From NCBI RefSeq assembly GCF_013002715.1, contig NZ_JABENB010000002.1, forward strand, positions 620,001 through 684,000: 64,000 nt of DNA, read 5' to 3'. Under the pieces are notes generated by a model. That model was given only the letters and a program-made list of their open reading frames with translations. It had not been told where the DNA came from and did not search any database. Position numbers and translations under genes: made by a program. Position 1 is the first letter of the stretch; the number at the start of each line of letters is the position of its first letter. This stretch comes from Flexivirga aerilata (GTDB lineage: Bacteria > Actinomycetota > Actinomycetes > Actinomycetales > Dermatophilaceae). Below are positions 45,391-54,468 of this stretch, in pieces.

Positions 45391-46574
45391 CGTGCCTCAC
45401 TGGTGCGGGGTCGAAGGAGGGTGTCGAGGTCGCCGCCGATACGGGCACCGATCGACTCCAGCAGGGCGCCGGCGTCGCGGATGGAGGTCGCGGTGTCGGG
45501 TGCGAGGTCACTGAGCGGATAAGCGCGGCTGATGCCCGCGCCGGTCAGCTCGGTCTCGGTGAGCGTGACCCGGCCGGCGACCGCAACGACCGGCACACCG
45601 TGGCGTGCGGCGGCTGCCGCCACCCCGACCGGCGCCTTGCCCTGCAGGCTCTGCGCGTCGAGCGAGCCCTCGCCGGTCACCACCAGATCGGCATCCGAGA
45701 GGTGGTCGTCCAGTCCGACGAGATCCAGCACCACCTCGATGCCAGGCCGGAAGGACGCGCCGAGCAGGAGCGCGGCGTAGCCGGCCCCACCTGCCGCGCC
45801 GGCGCCTGGACGCGCCGCCACGTCTCGTGCACCGGCGTCAGCCGTGGCGAGGACATCGACGAATCCGCCGAGCAATGCGTCGAGTTCGAGCACCTGCTCG
45901 GCCGTCGCGCCCTTCTGCGGGCCGTAGACCGCGGCGGCGCCGTCGGCGCCGAGCAACGGGTTGGCGACGTCACTGGCGAGGGTGAGTGCGATGCCGGCCA
46001 GCAGGTCGCGAGCCGGGGTCAGGTCGGCGCCGCGCAACCCGGCCAGTGCCGTCGCGCCCGGACCGATCGCAGCGCCCGACGCGTCGGTGAGCTGCGCGCC
46101 GAGAGCCTGGAGCAGACCGGCGCCGCCGTCGGTGCTCGCCGAACCACCGACCCCGATCACGATGTCGCGGGCACCCATCTCGACCGCGGCGCGGATCGCC
46201 TGACCGACGCCCCGGCTCGAGGCCGTCATCGGCGCCGGGACACCCCCGGGCAGCAGCTGCAGTCCACACGTCGAGGCCAGCTCCACGACCGCACGGTCGG
46301 GGAGCGTCGCGATGTAGGTCGAGACCGGCGCGCCGGTAGGCCCGTCGACCTCCACCGGCGACGACCGGTAGCCGGCGGCGAGGGCGGCGTCGACGGTGCC
46401 GTCCCCGCCGTCCGCGATCGGCACCTCGACGACCTCGATCACCTCGGCGGCCTCGACCACTTTCGGGGCCGCCGCGCCGGGTGCGGCTCCCGTCATACCG
46501 ATGCGAAGGTGGTGTGCGACGTCGGCCGCGGACAGCGATCCCTTGAACTTGTCCACCGCGACGACGATCTTCAT
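45387..46574 (-). CDS. glxK: Glycerate kinase
   Basis: 395 aa from ATG 46574. The N-terminus MKIVVAVDKFKGSLSA and VPIADGGDGTVDA are signatures of class I glycerate 2-kinases (GlxK/GarK), as are GVGGSASTDGGAGLLQALG and LVVTGEGSLDAQSLQGKAP. It phosphorylates D-glycerate, feeding glyoxylate-derived carbon into glycolysis. Confidence 0.93.
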   Translation of the reverse strand: MKIVVAVDKFKGSLSAADVAHHLRIGMTGAAPGAAAPKVVEAAEVIEVVEVPIADGGDGTVDAALAAGYRSSPVEVDGPTGAPVSTYIATLPDRAVVELASTCGLQLLPGGVPAPMTASSRGVGQAIRAAVEMGARDIVIGVGGSASTDGGAGLLQALGAQLTDASGAAIGPGATALAGLRGADLTPARDLLAGIALTLASDVANPLLGADGAAAVYGPQKGATAEQVLELDALLGGFVDVLATADAGARDVAARPGAGAAGGAGYAALLLGASFRPGIEVVLDLVGLDDHLSDADLVVTGEGSLDAQSLQGKAPVGVAAAAARHGVPVVAVAGRVTLTETELTGAGISRAYPLSDLAPDTATSIRDAGALLESIGARIGGDLDTLLRPRTSEAR

Positions 46575-46593
46575 GCCCGCATTCTCATCCAAC

Positions 46594-48363
46594 TCAGTCG
46601 AGCATGGCGATCGTCGCGGTCGGTGCGTCCGCCCCGGACGCGGCCAGTTCCTCGAACTCCACGACGTTGTCGATCTCGGTGCCCATGGACACGTTGGTGA
46701 CCCGCTCCAGGATCACCTCGACCACGACCGGCACCTCGAACTCCACCAGCAGCTTCTTCGCCAACTCCAGCGCCGGCAGGATGTCGTCGGGCTCGGTCAC
46801 CCGAATCGCCTTGCAGCCCAGGCCTTCCGCGACCTTGACGTGATCGACGCCGTATCCGCCGAGCTCGGCGGAGTTGACGTTGTCGAAGGACAGCTGGACG
46901 CAGTAGTCCATGTCGAAGCCACGTTGCGCCTGGCGGATCAGTCCGAGGTAGGCGTTGTTGACGACGACGTGGATGTAGGGCAGGTGGAACTGTGCGCCGA
47001 CGGCAAGCTCCTCGATCAGGAACTGGAAGTCGTAGTCTCCCGAGAGCGCGACGACGGTGGCCTCCGGGTCGGCCGCGGCGACACCGAGCGCCGCCGGGAC
47101 GGTCCAGCCGAGCGGACCGGCCTGACCGGCGTTGATCCAGTGCCGTGGCGCGAAGACGTGCAGCAGCTGAGCCGCCTGGATCTGCGACAGCCCGATGGTC
47201 GACACGTAGCGGGTGTCCGGCCCGAAGGCGGTGTTCATCTCCTGGTAGACCCGCTGCGGTTTGATCGGCACCGCATCGAAGTTGGTCTTGCGCTGCAGAC
47301 TGCTGCGTCGTGCGCGGCAGTCGTCGGCCCACGCCGTGCGGTCGGGCAGCGCGCCACGCTCGCGAGCGAGCGCGACGAGTTGCTCCAGCGCAGCGCCGGC
47401 ATCGGACACGACCCCATAGTCGGGCGCGAAAACCCTTCCGATCTGGGTGGGTTCGATGTCGATGTGCACGAACGTGCGACCGGCTGTGTAGGTCGCGACC
47501 GACCCGGTGTGGCGGTTGGCCCACCGGTTGCCGATGCCGAGGACGAAGTCGGACTCCAGGAGCGATGCGTTGCCATAGCGGTGCGAGGTCTGCAGCCCGA
47601 CCATCCCGGCCATCAGTGAGTGGTTGTCCGGGATCGCGCCCCACCCCATCAGGGTCGGTATGACGGGAACCCCTGTCAGCTCGGCGAATTCGACGAGCGC
47701 CGCGGACGCGTCGGCGTTGACGACCCCGCCACCGGCCACGATCAGCGGCCGCTGCGACGCGGTGAGCAGGTCGAGCACCCGCGCCGCCTGTGCCCGGGTC
47801 ATCGCCGGCTTGTCGACCGGGAGCGGTTCGTAGGTGTCGATGTCGAAGTCGATCTCGGCCCGCTGCACGTCGATCGGCAGATCGAGCAGCACCGGACCGG
47901 GACGGCCGGAGCGCATCAGCTGGAACGCCCGCTGGAACGCGCCCGGCACCTGGCCCGGCTCCATCACCGTGCTGGCCCACTTGGTGACCGGTCCGGCGAC
48001 CGCCGCGATGTCGACCGCCTGGAAGTCCTCCTTGTGCAGCTTGTCGACCGGTGCCTGACCGGTGATCGCGAGGATCGGGATCGAATCGGCCTGCGCGGAG
48101 TAGAGGCCGGTGATCATGTCGGTCCCCGCCGGCCCGGAGGTGCCGACGCACACGCCGATGTTGCCGGCACGGGCGCGGGTGTATCCCTCGGCCATGTGCG
48201 ACGCAGCCTCGACGTGACGGGCCAGCACGTGCCGCAGACGGCCGTGGGCGCGCAGCGCACTGTAGAACGGGTTGATCGCCGCACCCGGAAGGCCGAAAAG
48301 CTGCGTGGATCCTTCCTTCTCGAGGATCAGCACAGCGGCGTCGACGGCTCGCATGCGGGTCAT
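46594..48363 (-). CDS. gcl: Glyoxylate carboligase
   Basis: 589 aa, thiamine-diphosphate enzyme. The first domain has [15 protein letters not shown] and [24 protein letters not shown]. The E. coli enzyme is unusual in having Val where relatives have the catalytic Glu, and here too VCVGTSGP leads into the motif. The diphosphate site is [19 protein letters not shown] with [12 protein letters not shown]. It joins two glyoxylates to tartronate semialdehyde and CO2. The 4-bp overlap with the next reductase gene fits the pathway order. Confidence 0.93.
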   Translation of the reverse strand: MTRMRAVDAAVLILEKEGSTQLFGLPGAAINPFYSALRAHGRLRHVLARHVEAASHMAEGYTRARAGNIGVCVGTSGPAGTDMITGLYSAQADSIPILAITGQAPVDKLHKEDFQAVDIAAVAGPVTKWASTVMEPGQVPGAFQRAFQLMRSGRPGPVLLDLPIDVQRAEIDFDIDTYEPLPVDKPAMTRAQAARVLDLLTASQRPLIVAGGGVVNADASAALVEFAELTGVPVIPTLMGWGAIPDNHSLMAGMVGLQTSHRYGNASLLESDFVLGIGNRWANRHTGSVATYTAGRTFVHIDIEPTQIGRVFAPDYGVVSDAGAALEQLVALARERGALPDRTAWADDCRARRSSLQRKTNFDAVPIKPQRVYQEMNTAFGPDTRYVSTIGLSQIQAAQLLHVFAPRHWINAGQAGPLGWTVPAALGVAAADPEATVVALSGDYDFQFLIEELAVGAQFHLPYIHVVVNNAYLGLIRQAQRGFDMDYCVQLSFDNVNSAELGGYGVDHVKVAEGLGCKAIRVTEPDDILPALELAKKLLVEFEVPVVVEVILERVTNVSMGTEIDNVVEFEELAASGADAPTATIAMLD

Positions 48364-49286
48364 GACGCGACCTCCTGTCCGTCCGGCGACTGCCCCGACA
48401 GGCGGCGCACGCCGCGCAGCAGCGCGCTGTGGTCCAGCTTCCCGTCGCCGCAGGCGCGCGCCGAGGCGACCAGCTGGGCGACCACCGCACCGAGGGGGAG
48501 AGCGACGCCGGCCTCGCGGGCGGCCGCGGTCACGATGCCCATGTCCTTGTGGTGCAGGTCGATCCGGAAGCCCGGGTCGAAGGTGTTGGAGGTGACGTTG
48601 GCGCGCTTCTGGTCCAGCACGGCGCTGCCGGCCAGTCCGCCGCCGAGCACGTCGAGCGCCGCGTCGAGGTCGACGCCATGGGCCTGGAGGAAGACGACCG
48701 CCTCGGCGAGCAACTCGATGTTGCCGGCGACGATGAGCTGATTGGCCGCCTTCACCGTCTGGCCGGCGCCGTTGCCGCCCACGTGCACGATCGTCGCGCC
48801 GACCGCGTTGAGCACCGGCTGTGCCTGCGCGAAGTCGGCATCCGCGCCACCGACCATGATCGACAACTTGGCCGACTTCGCACCCGCCTCCCCGCCGGAC
48901 ACCGGGGCATCGATCAGCCGGAATCCCTTCTCCTGCGCGGTTTTTGCCAGGTCGCTGGTGACGTCGGGGCGGATGGTGGAGAAGTCGATCACCAGGGTGC
49001 CGGGTGCGGCGTGGGCGAAGACTCCGTCGTCGCCGAGCAGGACGTCCTGGACGTCCGGGGAGTCCGGCACCATCACGCAGACGATGTCGGCGCCGTCGAC
49101 AGCTGCCGCGACGCTCTCGGCGGCGGTGCCGCCTGCCTCGACCAAAGCGTCCGTGCGGGCCGGAGGCGGGTTGTAGCCGCGCACCGCGAAGCCGGCGCGT
49201 TGCAGGTTGACCGACATCGGGTTGCCCATGATGCCGAGGCCGATGAAGGCGACGGTCGTCTCGTGGTGGGGGTTGTTCGTGCTCAC
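48360..49286 (-). CDS. glxR: Tartronate semialdehyde reductase
   Basis: 308 aa from GTG 49286 with GAAGGAG upstream. [16 protein letters not shown] is the NAD(P) motif of beta-hydroxyacid dehydrogenases. [22 protein letters not shown] and [17 protein letters not shown] contain the substrate-binding Ser and catalytic Lys. It reduces tartronate semialdehyde, the Gcl product, to D-glycerate. It shares an operon with gcl; a repeat-filled 191-bp gap separates it from hyi. Confidence 0.92.
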   Translation of the reverse strand: MSTNNPHHETTVAFIGLGIMGNPMSVNLQRAGFAVRGYNPPPARTDALVEAGGTAAESVAAAVDGADIVCVMVPDSPDVQDVLLGDDGVFAHAAPGTLVIDFSTIRPDVTSDLAKTAQEKGFRLIDAPVSGGEAGAKSAKLSIMVGGADADFAQAQPVLNAVGATIVHVGGNGAGQTVKAANQLIVAGNIELLAEAVVFLQAHGVDLDAALDVLGGGLAGSAVLDQKRANVTSNTFDPGFRIDLHHKDMGIVTAAAREAGVALPLGAVVAQLVASARACGDGKLDHSALLRGVRRLSGQSPDGQEVAS

Positions 49287-49337
49287 TCCTGGCTCCTTCG
49301 GGTGAGTTGTGCGGTGGGAGAGGGTTGTTGGGGTGCT

Positions 49338-49491
49338 GGTCTCGATACGCGGCTCGTTCCTCGCCGCTACTCGACCAGCGGGGTGGTGGTGGTCTCGATA
49401 CGCGGCTCGTTCCTCGCCGCTACTCGACCAGCGAGGGCGCGGCTCGTTCCTCGCCGCTACTTGACCAGCGGGTGGGGCTACTCGACCAGCG
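49338..49491. repeat. Cluster of dispersed GGTCTCGATACGCGGCTCG repeats between hyi and glxR
   Basis: Two full units (49338-49380 and 49391-49433) and two partial ones (49439-49470, 49477-49491) stand in a row, all in the same direction and matching the element at 40186. The hyi stop codon (49478-49480) and last codons lie in the final partial copy. The rest of the 49287-49477 gap shows no gene. Confidence 0.85.
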
Positions 49492-50326
49492 TGGGTGTGG
49501 CTGTGCCGGCGCGGTGGGCCCGGGGCAGCCAGGCGTCGAGGCCGCGGGCGGTGTCGCCGGACGGCTTGTACTCCAGGGCGACCCGGCCGCGATAGCCGCG
49601 GTCGATGAGTGCATCGAGCGGACCGTCGAGGTCGAGGTCGCCGGTGCCGGGTTCGCCGCGACCAGGTGCGTCGGCGAGCTGCACGTGCGCAACCCGGTCG
49701 CCATAGCGCTCGACGACGGCGGTGAGATCGTCCCCGTTGATCGCCAAATGGTAGAGATCGCAGAGGAATCCGAGGTTGCGGGTGCCGGTCTCCGCGGCGA
49801 CGCTGTCGATCACGCTGACGGCGTCGGCGGCCGTCTTGACCGGGTAGGTCGGGCTGCCACTCACCGGCTCGATCAGGACCGTGCCGCCGATCCCGGCGAC
49901 AGCGGCGCCCGCCGCGGCGAGGGCCTCCACGGCATACGCATCGGCGGTCGCGGGATCCTCGCCCGGTGCCCGGTTGCCGTAGAGCGCGTTGAACTGCCGG
50001 CAGCCGAGTCGCTCGCCGAGCGCGGCAACGACGGGGAGGTTGGCCTCCCACTCACCACGCCGCGCCGCCAGGCAGACGATGCCGCGTTCGCCGGCGGGCA
50101 TGTCGCCGGCGAAGAAGTTGAGCCCGGTCAGGTGCACCCGGGCGTCCTCGACGGCGGTGACGAAGTCGGAGCGTTCCTGCTCGGTCGGGGTGGCGGTCGG
50201 CCACGGCCACCAGCACTCGACGGCGGTGAAACCGGCGGCAGCGGCGGCGGCGGGCCGGGCGAGGAACGGCAGGTCGGCGAACAGCATCGAGATGTTCGCG
50301 ACCCACGGGCGGAGAGTGTTCGTCAT
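49478..50326 (-). CDS. hyi: Hydroxypyruvate isomerase
   Basis: 282 aa from ATG 50326 (TTGGAG upstream). It is a TIM-barrel sugar-isomerase-like protein with VANISMLFADLPFLARPAAAAAAGFTAVE at the N-terminus, as in Hyi. The metal residues lie in VLIEPVSGSP, FLCDLYHLAINGDD, HVQLADAPGRGEPGTG and VALEYKPSG. It interconverts hydroxypyruvate and tartronate semialdehyde beside Gcl. The last residues (TLVE) are encoded by the dispersed repeat. It is the first gene of the glyoxylate operon, next to a TTCCG/CGGAA palindrome. Confidence 0.88.
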   Translation of the reverse strand: MTNTLRPWVANISMLFADLPFLARPAAAAAAGFTAVECWWPWPTATPTEQERSDFVTAVEDARVHLTGLNFFAGDMPAGERGIVCLAARRGEWEANLPVVAALGERLGCRQFNALYGNRAPGEDPATADAYAVEALAAAGAAVAGIGGTVLIEPVSGSPTYPVKTAADAVSVIDSVAAETGTRNLGFLCDLYHLAINGDDLTAVVERYGDRVAHVQLADAPGRGEPGTGDLDLDGPLDALIDRGYRGRVALEYKPSGDTARGLDAWLPRAHRAGTATPTLVE

Positions 50327-50336
50327 GCTGGCTCCA

Positions 50337-50353
50337 ATTCCGTAATGCGGAAT
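50337..50353. promoter_or_regulatory. Candidate IclR operator upstream of hyi
   Basis: ATTCCGTAATGCGGAAT is a 17-bp palindrome (6-bp arms) 10 bp upstream of the hyi start, just before its ribosome site. A near-identical TTCCTGAATGCGGAA lies at 52702 in front of uraD. The IclR gene between them is the likely reader. Confidence 0.65.
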
Positions 50354-50426
50354 CCAAATTTCGAATGACGTAAGCGTGTCATGCTCCCCGGGTGCGGTCA
50401 ACCGTTTCGGTCAGATCCGTCGCCGC

Positions 50427-51698
50427 TCAGCGCGCGAGCGCACTGAGCGTGGAAATGCCTGCGCCAGAGGACTTTTCGACCTCGGTCGCATCGAGCGCGC
50501 CGCAGTGCACGCCGCGCAACAGCGCCGCCGCGAGCATCCGGGCCGTGGCCGGCTCGTCCATCACGTCGCCACCGGCCGACCTGTCGAGGTAGGCGGCGAG
50601 GCGCGCCGCCGCACTCGGCAGCGCGCGCCGGAAGAACAGGAAGTTGGCCAGGTAGCGCGACGCCAGATGGCCCGGGTGCATGTCCCAGCCCTGATAGATC
50701 CCGCGCACGAGCGAGCGCTCGACGAGCGCCGCGTGCAGCCCCCAGGTCGCGTGGGCCGCCTCGCGGTCGCCGAAGGCGACGACGTTGGTCGATCCGTCGC
50801 ACACCCGCGCGCCGGTCTGGGCGGCGGCAACCTGCATGACGGCCTTGGCGTGGTCGGCGGCCGGGTGGTCGAGCGCCTGGTAGGGCGCGGCGATGCCGAG
50901 ACCGGCGCTGTAGTCGTAGGTCCCGTAGACGAGGGACGTGACCCGGCCCTCGGTGACGTGCACCATCGGCGCGACCGCCGCCAGGCCGTCGGCGCCGAGG
51001 ATCGCCTGCGGGGTCTCGACCTGGATCTCGAAGGTGAGGCCACCGGCCGGCAGGTCGAGCTCGCGCTCGAGTGCGCCGCAGGCCGCGGTCATCGCGACGA
51101 CCTGGTCGACGCCGGTGACCTTCGGCAGGGTCAGCACGGTGTGCGGGAGCGCGGCGGCATCGAGCAGGCCCGCGTCGCGCACGGCATACAGGTAGTCCAC
51201 GAGCGTGTGCAGCCCGCGCGCCCGGGTGGGTGCCTCGAAGGACTTGAAGCGGATCCCGCGCCAGGCCGGGAGCGTCCCGGCGGACTGCAGCGACGCGAAG
51301 GCCTCGACGACCTGCTGCAGGTGCGCGTCCTCGGCGTCGTCGCTCCGCACGCCGTAACCGTCCTCGAAGTCCGCGCGCAGGTCCTCGATCGGTTCGCGGC
51401 TCAGCTTGCTGGTGAGCCGGTCGTAGACCTGCGCCACGTCGTCGACGGAATGCCCTGTAGCGCTTGCGAGTTCACCCGCATCCGGGGCGTATGACGCAAG
51501 GAGCTCCAGCGCGGTCGGACCGAAGGAGCCGATCGCCTGCGCGGTGCACCGGTCGGCGGGCACATAGACGGTGTGCACCGGGTGGCGGCCGCTCGCCGCG
51601 CCCGGATATTGCGAGGCGAGCGCCGCATCGGCGGCGGACAGCTGGGCGTCCAGTTGCGCGGTGAGGTTGCTGCGGAAGTCTGCTCGGGGGTCGGCCAT
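50427..51698 (-). CDS. DUF6986-type aldolase/citrate-lyase-like protein of the ureide locus
   Basis: 423 aa from ATG 51698 with AGAGGTG upstream. The core resembles the HpcH/HpaI and malate-synthase-like TIM barrel: ADFEDGYGVRSDDAEDAH (acidic metal site), TLPKVTG, FEIQVETPQAI and YGTYDYSAGLGI. Proteins of this group, annotated DUF6986, occur with allantoin genes in actinobacteria. A lyase or synthase acting on glyoxylate would suit the place, but this is inference. It is divergent from iclR and precedes the hyi operon by 100 bp. Confidence 0.7.
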   Translation of the reverse strand: MADPRADFRSNLTAQLDAQLSAADAALASQYPGAASGRHPVHTVYVPADRCTAQAIGSFGPTALELLASYAPDAGELASATGHSVDDVAQVYDRLTSKLSREPIEDLRADFEDGYGVRSDDAEDAHLQQVVEAFASLQSAGTLPAWRGIRFKSFEAPTRARGLHTLVDYLYAVRDAGLLDAAALPHTVLTLPKVTGVDQVVAMTAACGALERELDLPAGGLTFEIQVETPQAILGADGLAAVAPMVHVTEGRVTSLVYGTYDYSAGLGIAAPYQALDHPAADHAKAVMQVAAAQTGARVCDGSTNVVAFGDREAAHATWGLHAALVERSLVRGIYQGWDMHPGHLASRYLANFLFFRRALPSAAARLAAYLDRSAGGDVMDEPATARMLAAALLRGVHCGALDATEVEKSSGAGISTLSALAR

Positions 51699-51770
51699 GA
51701 TGGCACCTCTCACGTCGGATGGGGCACGGGCCGTCGGCGGACGGGACCTGCGTGCGGGTTATTTCGTATC

Positions 51771-51788
51771 ATGGAGTTTCAATTCCAT
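51771..51788. promoter_or_regulatory. TGGA/TCCA inverted repeat between the DUF6986 gene and iclR
   Basis: ATGGAGTTTCAATTCCAT has 5-bp perfect arms and sits in the divergent spacer, 73 bp from one start and 35 bp from the other. The half-site form agrees with the palindromes before hyi and uraD. Probably an autoregulatory IclR site. Confidence 0.5.
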
Positions 51789-51822
51789 GTCAGGCTTCGG
51801 CCGGACACGTCCAAGGAGAGTC

Positions 51823-52599
51823 ATGGCAGCGGAGCGTTCCGGCACAGCGGCGAAATCGGCCGGCGGGGTGCAGTCGGTCGGGCGCGCGCTCGACATCCTG
51901 GAACTGATCGACGCGGCCGGCGGCCGGATGGCGCTGGTCGAGATGAGCGCCGCGTCGGGGCTGCCGATGCCGACCATCCACCGCCTCGTCCGCACCCTGG
52001 TCGACCGGTCCTACCTGCGGCAGCTGCCGGACCGGCGTTACGCGCTCGGCTCCCGGTTGATCCCGCTCGGCAACAGTGCCCGCGACGTCTTCGGGTCGCA
52101 GAGCAGCGCCGCCCTCGCGTCGGTCGTCGACCAGCTGGGGGAGACCGCCAATCTCGCGGCGCTCGACGGCGACATGCTCGTGTATGTCGGCCAGGCGCCG
52201 TCCCCGCACGCCATGCGGATGTTCACCCAGCTCGGCGAGCACGTGCACCCGCACTGCCGCGCGGCCGGCAAGGCGCTGCTCTCTCAGCTGTCCGACGACC
52301 AGGTGCGCGGCATCCTCGGCCGGGTCGGCATGCCGTCGATGACGTCGACCACGATCACCGATCCCGACGCCTTCGTCGCGGAGCTTGCGACCGTGCGCGC
52401 CGAGGGCATCGCGCACGACCGCAGTGAGATGGAGGACGGTGTCGTGTGCCTGGCCGCCCCGGTGCCGAGCGCGACCACGCAGCTCGCGGTGTCGATCTCC
52501 GGGCCGGTGTCGCGGATGACCGATGATCTGCAGCGCAGGGCGATCCCGGTGCTGCGCTCGGTCGCCGGCCGGCTCGCGACCGACCTGGCGAGCGCCTGA
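51823..52599 (+). CDS. IclR-family regulator of purine/ureide degradation (AllR-like)
   Basis: 258 aa from ATG 51823 after AAGGAGAG. The N-terminal winged HTH (SVGRALDILELIDAAGGRM, ASGLPMPTIHRLVRTLVD) and the C-terminal effector domain (HCRAAGKALLSQL; SEMEDGVVCLAAPVP) are complete. It lies between the urate and allantoin/glyoxylate arms. By analogy with AllR of E. coli it would sense glyoxylate or allantoin and repress both arms. Confidence 0.88.
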   Translation: MAAERSGTAAKSAGGVQSVGRALDILELIDAAGGRMALVEMSAASGLPMPTIHRLVRTLVDRSYLRQLPDRRYALGSRLIPLGNSARDVFGSQSSAALASVVDQLGETANLAALDGDMLVYVGQAPSPHAMRMFTQLGEHVHPHCRAAGKALLSQLSDDQVRGILGRVGMPSMTSTTITDPDAFVAELATVRAEGIAHDRSEMEDGVVCLAAPVPSATTQLAVSISGPVSRMTDDLQRRAIPVLRSVAGRLATDLASA

Positions 52600-52701
52600 C
52601 CGAACTCGAGCGCCTGACCGGCCTCCGCGTCCCGGCAGACCGTCCGTGCTTGCGAGAAATCCCGCGAATCCCTTGACAGCGGGAAGCGACAGCGCCGACT
52701 A

Positions 52702-52737
52702 TTCCTGAATGCGGAACGCAGATTCCATCAGATGGAA
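52702..52737. promoter_or_regulatory. Two palindromes overlapping the uraD start, candidate IclR sites
   Basis: TTCCTGAATGCGGAA (52702-52716) matches the hyi operator at 13 of 15 bases. TTCCATCAGATGGAA (52723-52737) is a perfect palindrome. The uraD ATG (52709) lies inside the first. Two adjacent sites suggest cooperative binding that would block both transcription and translation start. Confidence 0.6.
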
Positions 52738-53233
52738 GTCGTGGGACGAGTTCAACGACCAGCCGTCGACGACCGCCGCGGCCGGGCTGCTCCCGCTCTG
52801 CGGCAGTCGCCGGTGGGCGCACGAGGTCGCCGCCCGCCGTCCGTATGACGCACGCACCGCTCTCCTCCAGGCATCCGACGCGGCGTTCGCCGGTCTCACC
52901 GAGGCGGATCTCGCCGAGGCGCTCGCCGGCCATCCGCGCATCGGCGACCGGGTGCGCGGCGACGGGGCCGCGGCGACCCTGTCGCGATCGGAACAAGCGT
53001 CGATGGCCGGTGCCGACGCCGACGTCTCCGAGGCGATCCTGCGCGGAAACGCCGACTACGAAAGCAAATTCGACCGCGTCTTCCTGATCCGTGCCGCAGG
53101 GCGCACCCCGCAGGAGATGCTGGGGGAGTTGCGTCGCCGACTCGGCAACGACCCCGAGACCGAGGTCGCCGAGGTGCGCGAGCAATTGCGGCAGATCACG
53201 ACCCTGCGACTCGAGGGAGCCTTCCCGGCATGA
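52709..53233 (+). CDS. uraD: 2-oxo-4-hydroxy-4-carboxy-5-ureidoimidazoline (OHCU) decarboxylase
   Basis: 174 aa. The signature GHPRIGDR, with its catalytic His, appears at residues about 73-80. DEFNDQP at the N-terminus, LLPLCGSRRWA and NADYESKFDRVFLIRAAGR are typical of UraD. It decarboxylates OHCU to (S)-allantoin. The ATG 52709 is the first in frame (a stop precedes it) and no ribosome site is visible, so the leader may be very short or absent. Its stop overlaps uraH (ATGA). Confidence 0.9.
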   Translation: MRNADSIRWKSWDEFNDQPSTTAAAGLLPLCGSRRWAHEVAARRPYDARTALLQASDAAFAGLTEADLAEALAGHPRIGDRVRGDGAAATLSRSEQASMAGADADVSEAILRGNADYESKFDRVFLIRAAGRTPQEMLGELRRRLGNDPETEVAEVREQLRQITTLRLEGAFPA

Positions 53234-53571
53234 CGTCATCGCTGTCCACCCACGTGCTCGACGCCGTCCGGGGCGCACCCGCGCCCGGCATCGCCGTCGA
53301 GGTGCACACCCGCACTGCCTCCGGAAATGACTGGGAAACCATCGGATCCGGGGTCACCGACGATGACGGGCGCGTCACCGCCCTGGTGCCGGACGGCCTC
53401 GCGCCGGGCGAGCACCGCATCGTCTTCGCCACCGGCGCGTTCTTCGAGCGCGCCGGGGTCCGGGCCTTCTATCCCGAGGTGGCGATCACCTTCGTCGTCG
53501 ACGAAGAGCGGCACTACCACGTGCCGTTGCTACTGAGTCCGTTCGCGTTCTCCACCTATCGAGGGAGCTGA
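53230..53571 (+). CDS. uraH: 5-hydroxyisourate hydrolase
   Basis: 113 aa, transthyretin-related. LSTHVLDAVRGAPAPGI at the N-terminus holds the first active His, and YHVPLLLSPFAFSTYRGS is the diagnostic C-terminal tetrapeptide YRGS with its preceding His. It hydrolyses 5-hydroxyisourate to OHCU, the substrate of UraD. Confidence 0.95.
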   Translation: MTSSLSTHVLDAVRGAPAPGIAVEVHTRTASGNDWETIGSGVTDDDGRVTALVPDGLAPGEHRIVFATGAFFERAGVRAFYPEVAITFVVDEERHYHVPLLLSPFAFSTYRGS

Positions 53572-53578
53572 TCTCCAC

Positions 53579-54466
53579 ATGTCCTACGTCCTCGGGCACA
53601 ACCAGTACGGCAAGGCGGAAGTGCACGTCGTGCGGGTCTTCCGCGACGACCCCAAAGCACCCCACGACATCGTCGACTACAACGTATCCGTAGCGTTGAC
53701 AGGCGATTTCGACGATGCACACATCACCGGTGACCAGGCCAAGGTGCTGACCACCGACGCCTGCAAGAACACCGTCAACGCCTTCGCCAAGAAGGCCGGG
53801 GACGCGGTGCGCCAGCCGGAGTCCTTCGGGCTGGCCCTCGCCGAGCACTTCGCGCAGGTGCCGCAGGTCGAGCGCGTCCGGGTCAACATCGAGGCGTTCC
53901 CGTGGCAGCGCGCCCACAACCACCCGCACGCGTTCGTCAAGAACGGCGACTACGTGCGCACGGTGACCGTCACCCGCACCGGCGGTTCGTCGACCGTGGT
54001 CAGTGGCCTCAAGGACCTGACGGTGCTGAAGACCACCGACTCGGAGTTCCACGGCTTCTACCAGGACAAGTACACGACCCTACAGCCGACCAACGACCGG
54101 ATCATGGCGACCGCGGTCACCGCGCAGTGGGCGCACGACGCGGCCGACGTCGACTGGAACAAGTCCTTCGACGCCGTGCTGGACGCCATCACCGGCAGCT
54201 TCTCCGCGGCATACAGCTATGCCCTGCAGCACACCCTGTGGGAGATGGGCACCGCCGTGCTGGACGCCGCGCCGAGCGTCGCCGAGGTGCGCTTCAGCTG
54301 CCCCAACAAGCACCACTTCGTGATCGACCTCAGCCACTTCGGCCTCGACAACCACAACGAGGTGCACCACGCCGACGACCGTCCCTACGGCCTCATCGAG
54401 GCGACGATCAAGCGGTCCGAGGACGTCGACACGACCGGCGCCTACGACCCCGGACAGGCCTGGTAA
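53579..54466 (+). CDS. uox: Urate oxidase (uricase)
   Basis: 295 aa, close to the usual 300. Conserved parts: YGKAEVHVVRVFRD, the Lys-Thr charge relay around GDQAKVLTTDACKNTVNAFAKK, and SEFHGFYQDKYTTL with the substrate Phe/Asp region. It oxidises urate to 5-hydroxyisourate and needs no cofactor. It lies 7 bp after uraH and 2 bp before the permease gene. Confidence 0.95.
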   Translation: MSYVLGHNQYGKAEVHVVRVFRDDPKAPHDIVDYNVSVALTGDFDDAHITGDQAKVLTTDACKNTVNAFAKKAGDAVRQPESFGLALAEHFAQVPQVERVRVNIEAFPWQRAHNHPHAFVKNGDYVRTVTVTRTGGSSTVVSGLKDLTVLKTTDSEFHGFYQDKYTTLQPTNDRIMATAVTAQWAHDAADVDWNKSFDAVLDAITGSFSAAYSYALQHTLWEMGTAVLDAAPSVAEVRFSCPNKHHFVIDLSHFGLDNHNEVHHADDRPYGLIEATIKRSEDVDTTGAYDPGQAW

Positions 54467-54468
54467 TC

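Noticed and set aside
49338..49491. CRISPR-like array
   Set aside because: The tandem units are uneven, there are no constant spacers and no cas genes. They match a dispersed intergenic repeat also found at 40186.
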